Notes: a model not told the origin generated them from the sequence alone. Numbered from the stretch's first letter, positions 13,828-26,900 are shown. The stretch: DNA of 64,000 bases from Nymphaea colorata (GCF_008831285.2 NC_045142.1:23435300-23499299), one strand, 5' to 3'. A program made the numbers and translations.

Positions 13828-13888
13828 TTATGAATGGTTTTTGCATTGCAATTAAAAAATTAAAAATAGAAGATTAACTACGAAGTTA

Positions 13889-13924
<36 letters not shown>

Positions 13925-14010
13925 GAATGGATTTTGCATTATAATTTTAAAAAAAAATAAAAGAAAAACTATGAAGTTACTTCTCAAAAAGTTTATATAT
14001 ATATATATAT
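13828..14010. repeat. Tandem duplication of about 90 bp ending in (TA)n
   Basis: The block TATTATGAATGGTTTTTGCATT plus an A-rich stretch, an 'actacgaagtta'-like stretch and a (TA)n tail occurs at about 13828-13919. It occurs again with small changes at about 13920-14010. Confidence 0.75.
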
Positions 14011-14305
14011 GGGTCAAGAAGGGTTACCCAAAGAATACCTAATCATCCTTATATACCTAATAATTTCGGTACTTGTCTTTGCTACCTGGGCCCAGCTCGA
14101 GCCCTGGTCGAGCCAAGGCCCATGCACCGGCCAGTGGAATAGGCACATGTGGGCCGGCCGGTGCGAGTTCTGAAGATAATGAGTAATTGTTTATAAGACC
14201 CATATTTATATATTTATGTCATATTGGTTCATTTACTTATTTACATATCAGTTCCCCTAAAATATTGTTTTTCAGCAAAAAAAAAGTTTTAATTCAACTC
14301 TTGTG

Positions 14306-14486
14306 CCCCCTAAAGGCGGAGCCAAGGGGGCTGGCAGGGGCCTTGGCCTCACCTTTAGTTTTTTAAAAATTGAAAAAATTATATGTAGTTTAACCTATAT
14401 AAAAAAATTAAAAAATTTATTTTGACTCTTGTTAAAGTTTTAAAATTATAATCCTAACTTGAAAAATTCCTGGCTCCACCCTAGTG
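14306..14486 (+). repeat. Interspersed repeat (GGCGGAGCCAAGG family), copy 1
   Basis: It starts near GGCGGAGCCAAGGGGGC, passes through an A/T-rich middle with TATATAAAAA and TTTTGACTCTTGTTAAA, and ends in CTGGCTCCACCCT. Related copies are at about 18630-18779 (inverted), 43585-43783 (inverted) and 44764-44942 (direct). The ends are roughly inverted (GGAGCCA / TGGCTCC), so a non-autonomous element or conserved fragment is likely. The class is undetermined. Confidence 0.6.
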
Positions 14487-16171
14487 CCGTCCGATATCTA
14501 TGCAATTGATTTCGCAAATGGACGCATCCGAAGCTGTGACATTCCGCATATTTTTGCAATGTTGCTGATTACATAAACATTATTTGAAAAGTTACAAAAA
14601 ATTGTTCAAGTTTGAGCAAATAAAAGTTTAACGTTTAAAAGTTAACAAATAGGCGTTCGAAAAAACTCCTGAAGAGCCACCAACTCACGGAAAACATTAA
14701 TTTTTTAATATAAATTAAGCGTTTATTTGTTAATTTTCTAAATATTCAGAAGTTTCGCCTAAATGTCAGGTGCCTTCTTGCAATTTTTTTTTCTAAACGG
14801 TCAAACTTGAATTTAGAGGAAAACTCCGAACAGCACTTCCGCGGGTGTGTGAAAGAAGCCTCTAGGTTGAATTTTGGGACGCGTAAATGGGTCCAAGGTC
14901 CATGATGGTTCGTTAATTGGGTCCATTGACGGCAGTTAGGATCCAAATTTTACTTTTTGCTTTGGTCCAAATCCCACTGATTGACCCGATAAAGGTCAAA
15001 GTCCACGTTGTGGATTAGCTAGAAATCTAAAACAGGGTAAGCCGTTTTATGGATGGAAGTGGTTTGGATTCAGGTGGGATCCACCGTTTACCAGATCCAA
15101 CTTACTCGGTACTTTCACAAGAGACTGGGCATGTAATGGGGTCACATGACCAAATTTGGAGCAGAGTCTATCTCATCAGATCTCCTATAGTTAGGGATGT
15201 GAGTGTATTTTATTTGGATTGGATATCTAACCAAATCGATCCAAAAAATCGAATAAGGAAAAAAATTCATATCCAATTGAAAAATTGGATCAGATTCGGA
15301 TTTAAGAAGCAACATCCAATCAAATTCAGATATACATAAATATCGATCGAATTCAAATACAGATTTATTTTAAAAAGATATCCTATATCCAATGTTTTTA
15401 CATTTGGAAAATTGGTAAAATTCAGATTTTGGATATGAAATTTTTTATTCGTATTCAAATCTAAATTTAAATATGTGAATATCACAAAAAATAGATACAA
15501 TTAAGAGCATATCCGATTTGAATCCTATACATTGGATTCCCTCGACTCCTGGTCGAAATTGAATTTTCTAAAGCAAATCTGAATCAGACATAATATTCAA
15601 CTTTTATATATAATTTGAAGAACACCGACTTGGTTTCAGATTTGATCGCCTAAAGGACGAGCCGGATCCGAGTTTGATTAGGAAATTCGGGTCCAGTTTC
15701 ATTTACCGGATCCGACTAAAACGGGACTAGAATCAGGTCGTAATGAGATACTACCGACGCGTTGACATTCTAAGTCAAGATGCCCATTTTAAATCGGACC
15801 GTGGATGATATACCCGACCCGGTGATTCCCCACTGGCCTCTGTGCTCCCTCTCAGTAACATGCTACGGGACACGCGGCTTCTGGATAGCGTCCGATTGTG
15901 ATCGCCAGCTCAGATGGAGATGCTTACGTCATCTTGGACACGCATCTCCTTTCTTCTGCCACGTGCCTTTAGCGCGTCAACTCCTTCCTTATGGTTGAAG
16001 GCCGTTGACATCGACTTACAACTCCTTCCTTCCACCTTCCACCAAATGACAGTATTACCCTCAATAGTTTTACCTGAATAACTCTGTAAGGGCGTAAATA
16101 AAATAAAAGATGCGTACAACTAAGGTAATTTGGTTGTTTATCGTTTCCACCGCCCAACTTCTCCCGGCCAG

Positions 16172-16181
16172 GATAAATAAG
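16172..16181 (+). promoter_or_regulatory. Possible TATA-like element of the second PADRE gene
   Basis: GATAAATAAG lies about 140 bp upstream of the ATG at 16316, in a locally GC-richer stretch where an AT block stands out. No start-site data; tentative. Confidence 0.3.
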
Positions 16182-16315
16182 CCCTGGCCTCTCGTGTTTG
16201 GGAAGGCAAGATTCGAATTTGGGAGATTCAGGAAGCCCTAGAATTTTCCTCTACCTGAGAATTATCGATTGTCAGCATACAAGCGGTAGCGCGGTTTCTG
16301 GAGGTCGAAGAAGCC

Positions 16316-16792
16316 ATGGGAAACCACTTCTCTTGCGTCTGTGCCGTCGATTTCCCCGTCGTCAGACTCGCCGACCTCGCCGGTAACGTCCACGAGTTCC
16401 CGTCCGCCCGCGCCGTCGCCGAGCTCATGATCGAGTTCCCCGGCCGCGTCGTCGCGCCGGCCGACGAGGTCCTGAACTCGCGCCGGGTCCGATCGCTGCG
16501 AGCCGACGAGGAGGCGAAGCCCGGGAAGCTCTACGTGCTGTTTCCCATGGAGAGAGTGAACTCCAGGGTTGCCGACCACGAGGTGGCCGCCGTGGCAGCG
16601 GCAGTGTCGCGGCGATCGCGAGCGAAATCCAGCGGGGCGAAGGTGTTTCCGACGGCCGTAGTGGAGGCCGGAGCCCCGAAGAAAGTGAGGATCGAGGCGC
16701 CGGAAACAGGTCTGGCGGGGTTGCGGCTTCCGAATTACCGGCGGTGGCGACCGGAGCTTCAGAGCATCAATGAGCTCAAGTGCATCAGATAA
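16316..16792 (+). CDS. PADRE (DUF4228) family protein, 158 aa
   Basis: An intronless gene for a second PADRE/DUF4228 protein. The start MGNHFSCVC gives Gly2 for possible myristoylation, with Cys residues at 7 and 9 that could be acylated, so membrane association is a reasonable inference. The domain pattern matches the gene at 12098: VRLADLAGNVHEF, then AVAELMIEFPGRVV, then KLYVLFPMERVNS, a basic Ala-rich linker, and the C-terminal WRPELQSINEL motif. It is shorter than its neighbour and has a strongly GC-rich 5' half. Separated by 3.7 kb in the same orientation, the two are probably tandem paralogues that have diverged widely. The exact function is unknown. Confidence 0.9.
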   Translation: MGNHFSCVCAVDFPVVRLADLAGNVHEFPSARAVAELMIEFPGRVVAPADEVLNSRRVRSLRADEEAKPGKLYVLFPMERVNSRVADHEVAAVAAAVSRRSRAKSSGAKVFPTAVVEAGAPKKVRIEAPETGLAGLRLPNYRRWRPELQSINELKCIR

Positions 16793-17502
16793 ATCCCCAA
16801 CAGGATTTTCTCTTTTCCCAAATGGACAACACTCTTTTGATTTTTACAAAAAATTCTCTCGCGGGTCTCAATTATTGACCCGAAAGTATACGGGGCTAAT
16901 GCCCCATTATCTGGATCTGTTAGATTCTGAAAATTGAATTTGTCAAAGATGGAAGGTCTTCTCCCGATAATTGTTAGAATTTTATCTTTATGATGACTTA
17001 CCTAGCTACTTCGATCGACTGATATTGGATCAGATTTTGGATCTCTTAGTACGGCCTATTGGAATCCTTTCAGATTCGGTTCAAGTGTTGAACCCGAAAC
17101 TAATTCAACGGGTAATTAACTAGAACCTGCGCCTTGAACTACCAAGATTGCCGAAGTTTAAATGGACGTGGATCTGATCTTTACCAAGTCTCCATATGCT
17201 TTATCTCAAACACCAGAGTGGCAGTTATCATGGCAGTATAGATAACTGTGGAGATCGACAAAAAATTATGAGAAAAAATCGGATGCTTAAATGAGATTTG
17301 AATGGTCTTCATCGCTATTGAGAATCATTCAAACATCTACAACACTGATCTGGATGGTTGACTTAAAATAAAAACAAAGAAAAAATATATATAAACTCAC
17401 CAAATGTTTATAACCTTGTTTTTATTGTTTTCCTGTAACTGTCGATAGATAACGGGCAACTATCAGGCAACCATAAAAAGTCGGAGGTACAATTTAATTT
17501 TC

Positions 17503-17506
17503 TTAT

Positions 17507-17548
<42 letters not shown>
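17503..17548. repeat. (TA)n microsatellite
   Basis: An AT dinucleotide run interrupted once by AATA. Confidence 0.95.
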
Positions 17549-17550
<2 letters not shown>

Positions 17551-18629
17551 AAAATAGTTCGTAATGAACGGTTAAAAGAAAACAATGAAAAAATGTGATG
17601 AGTATTGTATTAGTTTTCACTTTTTTCTCCAATGTTTTTTCTTTCAACCACTCGTATACCCAAATATTAGAAGCTTTTGAAGTCCTTCAATAATAGAATT
17701 TGATCATTATAAAGTTTTAGGTAACTATAGCAGTATGGTAATCGAAGAATGTGCAGTTAGTATTACATTTAATTGTATTTCACCGTGAATACAAGAAGGT
17801 TCGTAATTTATATTCTAATAAAGAAATGCTTAAGGTGAATTATATTTAAGTTCATATATATATAAATAGGACAGATCGATTCCATCTGATGAGGAACCGG
17901 CTCGACGACATCATTCTTCTTGACCCGTCCGATCTTTCCAGATCGGACGGCAGAAAGATCTGACGGCCGCGTCATCACATGAAAGACTTTTTTTCTTGCC
18001 GGTTTCCCTCTCATGAGAACAAATGCTGCCTTTTAGATTTTGCCTTCTTTGCATAGTTACCTTCTTTGCTTGCTTCTGACTGCATTATGCTAGTCAGAAT
18101 CGAGGTTTGGCATTTTAATATAAATTCGAACTCCCGTGTTTTTCTTCTACCGATCTCTTCAAAGTTCACCCTGCCATTTCTCGGTGTTATCTCCATTTTA
18201 TATTTTACAAAGATGCAAAGTATTTTAATAATTTATAAGATGAAAAGCACACTGGCAATTGAATCCGTAAATAGATTTTACAAATTTCTTGAAGTGTATG
18301 ATTTTATTTTTTCGAACTATAAGATTAGATTTAGACATCATATTTTTTATTCTAAATTTTTCATGCATCCATTTTATGAATCTAGTTTTTAAGAAGTACT
18401 GGAAACACATTTGGAAAGGCAATATATATATATATATATATATGTTTATTTTTAAATGTAATTTAATGATAAGGAAGGGAGTGAATGAGGAGTAAGAGAC
18501 AACTAAGAAGCCTCACTGTGACATTTTTCATTTTAATGTAATTTGATGAGAATTAACATAATTAATGAGAAGGGAGGGAGAGAACCTCTAATAGGATTAT
18601 GGCTCGTATGGCTCGATCTGGATCAAAGA

Positions 18630-18779
18630 CATGTTTTTAATTTTAACTAGAGTAGAAATATCATTTTTTAAATTTTTATATAAAACAAGTGAAATTTGTT
18701 AAAATTTACATATAAACTTAAAAAAAATTTGAGGTGAGGCCAGTGCTCATGCGGGCCCTACCTTGGCTCCGTCCCTGGT
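18630..18779 (-). repeat. Interspersed repeat (GGCGGAGCCAAGG family), copy 2, inverted
   Basis: On the + strand it ends with GGGCCCTACCTTGGCTCCGT, the reverse of the family start, preceded by an AT-rich body with TTTTATATAAAACAAGTGAAA. It matches the other copies near 14306, 43585 and 44764. Confidence 0.6.
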
Positions 18780-19414
18780 TGCCCACACCAACTCTGGCTG
18801 GATGCATGCTTTCACCTTTCATGAAATGCATTTGTTCGAGTAAGATTTTCAGTAAACCATTCATGTTTTCCATTTGGCATTTAGTAAAATAATGTAATTA
18901 TTGTTTTTTTTTTCTGTTAATATTCCCATTTGTAGTTTGTTTATTTCTTGTACTATGCTTTTTGAAAGGTAATTTATGGAATGGTGTTTCTTGATTTTCT
19001 AAAAGCTGATTTTTTGGAAAGTTTTTGGAATTCAAAACTTTGAAAGTAAAAAGAATGAAAGAAAGAAAATACAAAAATATGAAATTATTGCTAATTTGTT
19101 ACAGGAATATTAATGAACTTCCATTTTTTAAGTTAAGAAAAATAAAAATGAACTGTATACACTTAAAAATACGTAAATTAAAAACAAAGTTCTTTTTCCT
19201 CATAGGAAAGATGTCGTGATATTGTTGTAATATCATATTTTATTTGCTGGCTATACTTTGAAAATGTTGTGATATTTTCCTGATAATATCATTGGGAGCT
19301 ATTTAGCAATATCTTAGAAATACCAGCATTGGTGATCATGCTGTATATTCTGCCTAAATGGATGGTGGAGCTTTACGAGAAGGGGAAGGTGAAGGGAGAG
19401 AATCCTTCCTCAAA

Positions 19415-19418
<4 letters not shown>

Positions 19419-19473
<55 letters not shown>
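19419..19473. repeat. (TA)n microsatellite
   Basis: A pure TA run of about 55 bp. Confidence 0.97.
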
Positions 19474-19476
<3 letters not shown>

Positions 19477-19711
19477 CGGCGCCACCGAGTAAGAGAATCG
19501 ATAAGATTTTGCCAAGTAAAAGTTTTAACGTCTATCTTAAATAGTCATCCTCCAAACACGTCACAATTTCTCACAATGGAAAATTCTTTATAACATGCAA
19601 GCAAACACATATAGGCAGAAAGAATAGTAAGGCGATAAAAGAATGTTGAGAGAGAGAGAGAGAGAGAGAGAGAGTTCAGGGATCCATTAGAGCTATAAAG
19701 ACGGGCAGCAT

Positions 19712-20255
19712 TCACTTGTTGCGGGCCACAGCAGCATTGAGATTGATAACCGCGTTCACTATCGCTTTGAATTCCTCCGTCTGAAGCATTATCTTCTTTT
19801 CCTCTTCACTTGCACCACTCTCCGAGGTGTGCTTGATCCTTGAAAGCTCACCCTAGGCCTGCTGACCTGCCCAAATGTGAAGACACAAATCAATTCCTTG
19901 AAAACGTCACTGGTTTTATTTTGAAAAGAAGGTTGAGATCGCTGTTTTTCAGCTAGATTGGTTTGATTTAGTAGGCCTAGTAACAACCCTGTTTTCTTAA
20001 GCCATATCTTGGGCTTGTTCTTTTGAGGCACCGGCCGCAGCTCCTGCTTCCCATGTGCAAACTGCAACCAATAGGCGTGAAAGAAACTATTAAAACCAAA
20101 TATCACATATGCTAGTGCAGCTTATAACTAAGCAAATGTATGCACACTCTTATGTAAGAAGTGTTAAAACATTAAAAAAAAAAAAAACTCAAGCATGCAC
20201 CTGGTACGGCATTTTGATGCGCATTCATAGGAAGGGGATCTCTCCCTTTATTCAT
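19712..20255 (-). other. Unidentified gene or gene relic with coding-like segments
   Basis: I do not recognise the product. On the minus strand a frame ending with TGA at 19714-19712 reads ...KHTSESGASEEEKKIMLQ followed by TEEFKAIVNAVINLNAAVAR and NK. It looks like a real C-terminal exon, with balanced composition and an amphipathic helix, entered after a CAG/TAG near 19850-19870. A second coding-like block starts after the acceptor at 20062 and reads either FAHGKQELRPVPQKNKPKIW or GAAAGASKEQAQDMA in another frame. A possible first exon, 20255-20201, reads MNKGRDPLPMNAHQNAVP with a GTGCAT donor. The junctions could not all be reconciled in one frame, so this may be a pseudogene or a small gene with an exon I missed. 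Confidence 0.35.
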
Positions 20256-20400
20256 GTTTTTGAGAAAAGATGGACTCTCAATATATTAGAGTACAAGCCA
20301 GACCATTTTAGGTAAAAGGCAGCTGTAGATAAACATTTTCAACGGAGAAATGAGGTAACGAAGGCAATCACTTTCCTGTACTTACCGAAGGATAGTATTC

Positions 20401-20435
<35 letters not shown>

Positions 20436-20505
20436 CTACAAATTAAAAATCATTAAATAATAGTTCATAGGAATAATAATAGTGATGGTTTATAGTGCAA
20501 CAACC

Positions 20506-20608
20506 GTTTATAAAGTTTTTAGTAATGGTCAATTCCGCCACACACACCTATATATATGTTTATAAAGTTTTTAGTAGGGGCCAATTCAGCCACACATACA
20601 CCACCAAA
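20506..20608. repeat. 52-bp tandem duplication
   Basis: GTTTATAAAGTTTTTAGTA followed by a CCAATTC.GCCACACA block occurs at 20506 and again at 20558 with a few changes. The word GGTTTATAGTGCAACAACCG just before it resembles words in the 42000-42800 region. Confidence 0.8.
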
Positions 20609-20913
20609 TGCAATAAATAAAGTAATTTTTTTTGCAATCAAATACAATATGATTTTAAGAATAGGTTGTTAGAAAATATATATCGTTAATTATTTTTTTG
20701 AATTTAATGGTAGTTAATAAACAAAAATGAACTGCTTCCATAGCATCAACAATTTCCTAACAGCACATTTTTCATAAAAATAATTGAACCAAAACATGTT
20801 TTACATTAAAATAATTTTTATAAATATTTAATATGTTTATATTTTGTTTAAAATAGATTTGTAATATAAATTTAAAAGCTCTGGCTTTTATTCTTGGTTC
20901 GGGATCTATCAAT

Positions 20914-20916
<3 letters not shown>

Positions 20917-20970
<54 letters not shown>
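20917..20970. repeat. (TA)n microsatellite upstream of SEC20
   Basis: An AT run of about 54 bp, about 220 bp upstream of the proposed SEC20 start codon. Confidence 0.97.
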
Positions 20971-20974
<4 letters not shown>

Positions 20975-21097
20975 TTGACGAGAAAATGAAATTAATGACA
21001 TAATTGAGAGAAAGGAACCCGCGACAATGTGTTCTGTCCCAAAGCTGCCCTTCGCCGCTTCGCGTCCACCTTCCGCGGAACATAGTGTTCCGCCGAT

Positions 21098-21117
21098 CTC
21101 TCTCTCTCTCTCTCTCT
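21098..21117. repeat. Short (CT)n tract in the probable SEC20 5' leader
   Basis: A CT run of about 20 bases lies 77 bp upstream of the proposed start codon. CT-rich leaders are common in plant promoters and 5' UTRs. No functional claim is made. Confidence 0.8.
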
Positions 21118-21193
21118 GTCCGTCTCTGCCTCAGCACTTTCCCCCCCTATTTTTTGTTGTCGGAGAAGGGCGAGACTCTGGCGGATCTTCGAC

Positions 21194-23914
21194 ATGGAAG
21201 AACAGGTATCTCTCTCCTCTATGTCTCCTTAGGATTCCTGGGTCTTTCTTAACGGCGTCCGAGCGACTGTTAGAGGCAATCAAGTTCGGTTCGTTTCTCT
21301 CATTGCTTCCTTCCATGTTTTTCCGAGATTTCTGGGAATTTTTAAAGTTGAAGATTGATTCGATTTGATTAGTCGGTTTTTCATACTCATCGAGAGGCAA
21401 TCAAAGTTTCGTTCTGCTCCGTCTCTTTCTTTCTCATTTCATCGATGGGAGCTCCCGTTGTTGGGGTTGCCTGGGGACTTCGTGCGTGCCTTTATTATCT
21501 TTTGGGTTCCTTGTTTATTTTTCTCTCTTCAATTTGAATTTTAATTTCATACTTTTTCCACGTTCTTAGATCGTAAGACATCAGATTGTTGGTGGTGGTT
21601 GTTGGGGATCGCTGCTGCTGGTTGTTGCTTGTTTGTTTTTAATGTTTGAAGTTTGAACCTTTTTTCATTTCATTCTCAACGGTCTGCACGCTTTACGATT
21701 AGCCTTCTGGTTGAGTTTGAGTTTGGATTCTGAGTTTTTTCATGGACTCGCTGAATTTGCAACTGAAAATCATGGATTTTGTGAGCTTGAACCTTGATCG
21801 ATTTAGCACAACTGATGAATTTTGCTATATCATAAATTTCAACTTCCTGCGATTGGTTACTTATCTTTCTGGTTGTTTGGTGTTTGTTTTTTTAAAAGTA
21901 GACCCTTTTGTTTATGGTTGAGCACCCCTTGCATGATCTGCAAGCTAGAACCTTCTACTGTATTTTTTTTTTTTTTTTTTGGTGATAGCTGTAATTGACA
22001 ACTTACTGTATTAGTCAAATTGATCTTCTGAGCAACATTTTAAATAGCATCACTGATTTCAAATCACTTTCTTGATAATTGTTGGTTGGATAGTGTTCGG
22101 ATGTCTTTATGGTCAATTGTTAGTAACTCTCCTGAATTTTTTTCTTCTGCTATAGTGGTGGTTGTGGGTCATTTAGAAGGAAACATTTAAAACTCGTTTA
22201 CTTGGTTGTGTTTCCTTTGAGATCTGTTAGGACACAACAGTAGGTCCAGAAAAGAATCATGGAGTCGCTTGTTTGATATAGATAACTGGTATCACATAAG
22301 ATTGCCAATGCAAGCTGTAGGGTATTTACTTTTGTCCTGTTCTCCCATTCCTTTCATATGTTTCTTGGTTCTATATCGTTCTGTTACTCTTAAAGTTGAA
22401 GCCGATTGTTTTTTATTTTGATTAATATGCATTTTTCTCATTTTATCTTTTGCAATGTAGGGCACGCGATTGGCTCTAGAGAGCAATATTGTCTCATACT
22501 TGTTTATCTCTAGAAATAATTTGTGTGGCTTAGACATTTCCTAAAATCTTAATAATGCATGGACTTGTGAGCTGATGTTCTAGATAAAACTGGATTAGCA
22601 TTGAGAGGGTAATCAATAATCATATTTGCTGAACTTGAGAAGTATTAGTCAGTCTGATGCTAGACTTTCTTTGTTGCACTATTCGGTAGATCTATGTGGC
22701 TTTAGCCTTTCTTGTGCTTATCTCGTGCCTTTTAGTTTCATGCCCCTGGTGGCACAAAAAATGTTGTTTCTGTTCGTTTATCATTCTAATGCTAGATTTT
22801 TGTCTCTGTTCCTTTAATTATTCAAATTTTATAAATTAGTTGGTGGGTTCTAATAGGTTGTTTTCTTAATAGACACCTTCATTACATTATACTGAGAAAC
22901 ACCCTATTAGTTCTTCTATTAGTCATCTTAAGGTTAGCCCTAGTTGAAATATAACCATAGCTAGAATCACGTTGAAGTAAGAAAACTATCCCCATTATCG
23001 AATGCTTCCCTTTCTGTCTCAATCATACCATGTGTGCTGATGCACACAAAATTTTGAGGTCAATTTTTGGTATGCACAGCTATAGGATAGAAACTTTGAT
23101 GAAGCTGCATTTTTGTGATTTTCCCCCAGTTCACCATTTCTTGTCCAATTATTTCAAGCTGTCAATATTGAGGCTAAAAATGTGGAACTGTTATTAACCT
23201 GAGAAGGTGTTCTGGATGGTTTGACAACACATAGGTGTGCCTAAGATTGTTTTTGACTATGGCAAATGAGAATGGTTTATCTGGGAAAACTTATTGTAGT
23301 TTCATGATGAATGAAGTTGTTGGTTTTCTCTTCTTGCACTAGATTCCACACATGGCAGATGGAGAGGTGGATGAGGTCGTTGAGGCAGTTGAGAAGTTAA
23401 AAAAGGAGTGGGATAACACACTAAATGAAATGGTTGAACATGTGAGGGAAATAGAGGGATATGGAAAACCAGGAAAGGAGGCATTAAATACTCTTCCACG
23501 CTTGAACGCTGCAGTTCAGGATGGTTTGTCACTGTTAAGATCTCTGCAGTTTAGGCTTGATCTACTCTCTGAGCAGCTTCCAACTGAAGAAGAGATAAAT
23601 TCAGCAAAGCTCACGTTGAAGTCCTGGAAAGATCAATGCAACAGGTTTCTTATTCTTTTAATTCCTTCTTTCATGCAATAACTAGAAAATACATAAATTA
23701 TTGGGACATTCTTCTTTTGTTGGAGCTTTTTAACACATACGCATACACGTACATGCACATCACATGGTACATGTACAGATGGATGTTCAAGTAGTTGAAG
23801 AAATAGTACAAGTCTTTGATCATTCCATTCACTTTGTTTTAAAGAATTGCTAAAAGAATGCTTAGAAGTTTTGTAGTTATCTTGTATCACCGTAATGTGC
23901 CCACTAATCTTACA

Positions 23915-23956
<42 letters not shown>

Positions 23957-26900
23957 GTGGGCTGCACGTCCAAGCAAGAGAGAGATGAAAGAGAGCAGCA
24001 ACAAATGACCTCTGCCTCTTGTTATCATTATATATTAATCAAAATTTAGGGTACATCATCAAATACACAAAATAACAATAAGATTTACAAGTATGCCACC
24101 GCCCATGATGTGTTGGGCGTGTGGATCAAATGGGTCGGGTCTGGGTGACCCGATCCATATGTACAAACTTAACAACCCCCCTCAAGTTGTGCATGGGGTT
24201 TGATCATGTACAACTTGTTTTTCAATTCCCAGAAATGGTGCCCTGGCCCCTGTGAGTCCCTTGGTAAAAAGATCAGCCACTTGTTCAGACGTAGATATAT
24301 AAGTGGGAACAATCTCATCTTCCGCAACCTCTTGACGAATGAAGTGTTGAACAATCTCTATATGCTTAGTGCGATTATGTAGAACAGGATTGAAGGCAAT
24401 CTTGATCGCGCTTTGGTTGTCACAAAATAGAGATGACTGAGCAACGGGAAGAGAAAGTTCCCCAAGCAGATGACGTAACCAGGAAGCTTCAACTGTGCCT
24501 GCAGCCATTGCCCTATATTCTGCCTCAGTGCTAGATCTTGCAACTGCACGCTGTTTCCTGCTACTCCAACAAATAAGATTGGAATCAAGGAAGAGACAAT
24601 AACCGGAAACTGATCGTCTGTCGTCTGGATCACCTGCCCAATCTGCATCAGTATAAGTGGAAATGTTGTGGCCATGCAAAACAGTTGACTGTCTTGTGTA
24701 GATGAGTCCATCCCCAAGAGTAGCCTTAAGATAACGCAAAATACGTTTGGTAGCATCCATATGCCCTTCTGTGGGTGCATGCATAAACTGAGAGACTTGA
24801 TTCACAGCATATACTATGTTTGGGCATGTAAAAATGAGATATTGCAACATGCCAAATATACTCCGATAGAAACTAGGATTTGGGTATGCATCACTCCCAT
24901 CAGATGCATTTAATTTTGTGTTGAGAACACTAGGTGTATTTATGGGCTTGCAACTTGTCATACCTGCCCTATCCAAAATATCAAGAGTGTATTTATGTTG
25001 TGTAAGGGTTAATGTGCCACCTTTTCTATCAAGCTCAACAGCCAAGAAATACCGTAGTTCGCCGAGATCCTTCATCTTGAATTCTTGTTGCAATACCTCT
25101 TTAACATATGATATATGACATGAAGAGTTTCCAGTAAGAACTATGTCATCTACATATATAAGTAGCCAAGTGGTAACTTCACCTGAATGATAGATGAATA
25201 AGGAATGATCAAGTGAACTTCTGAGGAAACCAGCCTGTTGTATATGGAGGGAAAATCTATCGAACCATGAACGAGATGTTTGCTTAAGCCCATATAGTGA
25301 TTTTTGTAATTTGCACATCCATTTGGTTGGATCATTGGAAACATATCCTGGAGGTTGTTCCATATAAACTTCTTCCTTTAGAAAGCCATGAAGAAAAACA
25401 TTTTTAACATCCAACTGATATAAATTCCAACCATATGAGACAGCAAGAGAGATGATGACCCGGATCGTTCCCATCTTGATGACTGGACTGAAAGTCTCAT
25501 CATAATCTTCCCCGTACTACTGAGTGAAGCCTGTAGCCACAAGTCGAGCCGTATATCTATCAATGCTTCCATCAAGTTTATACTTGAGTTTGTAAACCCA
25601 TTTTGAGCCAACTACGTTCTTACCATCTGGACGAGGAACAATCTCCCATGTTTGACATTCATTTAAGGCAGCCATTTCTTCATTCATGGCCTTGATCCAA
25701 TGTTTGCTTTTGCACGCTTGCTCATAGCATTTTGGCTCCACCTTTTTGTTCAATTCTGTCATGAAGAGCTGAAAATCTAAAGAAAAATTACCATAACTTA
25801 CCCATCTATCAATAGGGTGCCGCACACGTTCTGATCTACGTGGACAAGTAGTGGCAGTTTCTAGATCAACTGGAACTGATCGTCGATTATACACCATTCC
25901 TGAAAACCGATTAGGTGAAGTCATGCTCATGTTGTTGGTCTGAGTAGATGAATGTATGTTGTCCATCTGAGTGTTTGTGGCTGTCTCGGGCTCATCAATA
26001 GTTTTGTCACTTTGTGCCTGGTGTGTATCAGCTCTTTGGTCTAATATTTCAGCATTCAGCCATGAGTCATATACATCATTTTTAACATTAAGTGTTGCAT
26101 GTGGCTCCTTTATATCATTCAACCTGAGCTCATCAAAAATAACATGTGAAATATGCACACGTCCAGTTTTTGGATTGTAACAGCGATAGCCTTTATAATT
26201 TTCTGCATAACCCATAAATCTACACATGACAGCTCGATCTTGAAACTTATTTCTCAAAGAAATATTAACATGAACATAACAGATGCATCCAAAAACACGT
26301 AGCTCATCATAATGTGGTTGTTCTTGATGTAAAATAAAGAATGGAGATTTTCCTTCAAGCAGGATAGTGATAGTCGATTAATAACTTGAACAGCAGTATG
26401 GAAGGCTTCAGCCCGTAAAGTCATGGGCACATCAGTGTTATGCATCATATTGAGAACACTTTCAACTATGTGCCTATGTTTTCTTTCAGCAATACCATTT
26501 TGTTGTGGTGTGAGGACAGGAAATCTGTCTAGTGATCCCATGATTTAGTAAGTACTCAGTGAATTCATTTGAAATGAACTCACCACCACCATCACATTGG
26601 AAATGCACGATATTACTAGAGTATTTGTTTTGAACCAAAGCGTGGAATTGGGTGAACAAGCGGAAAACTTCTAATTTGCTTTTCATGAAGTGGATCTAAG
26701 TGTAACGAGAATAAGAATCAATGAAAACAACATAATATTTACTCCCGAAAGAGGAAGAAATAGGAGCAGACCCCCAAACATCAGAATAAATGATGTCAAA
26801 TAATTTTGAAGCTCGCTTATTTATTGATTGAAAAGGAAGAGCATGACTCTTACAAATATGACAACTTGAGCACATGCTAGACTCAATGACAGGACTTAGA

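Larger units (their letters stand above)
12656..16315. other. Intergenic region between the two PADRE genes
   Basis: AT-rich DNA with two (TA)n tracts inside a roughly 90-bp tandem duplication (13828-14010), a GC-rich imperfect palindrome near 14124-14162, one interspersed-repeat copy (14306-14486) and a stretch at about 15170-15740 full of degenerate GGATC/GATCC words. No supported gene. Confidence 0.6.
16793..19640. other. Intergenic region after the second PADRE gene
   Basis: AT-rich, with (TA)n runs at 17503-17548, 18422-18443 and 19419-19473 and one inverted interspersed repeat at 18630-18779. The open frames are low-complexity and no gene is supported. Confidence 0.6.

Noticed and set aside
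16262..16579. Minus-strand open frame over the second PADRE gene
   Set aside because: An antisense shadow of GC-rich coding DNA with Gly/Arg/Asp-biased composition.
25971..26180. Plus-strand open frame within the copia element
   Set aside because: Antisense to recognisable pol sequence; no independent support.
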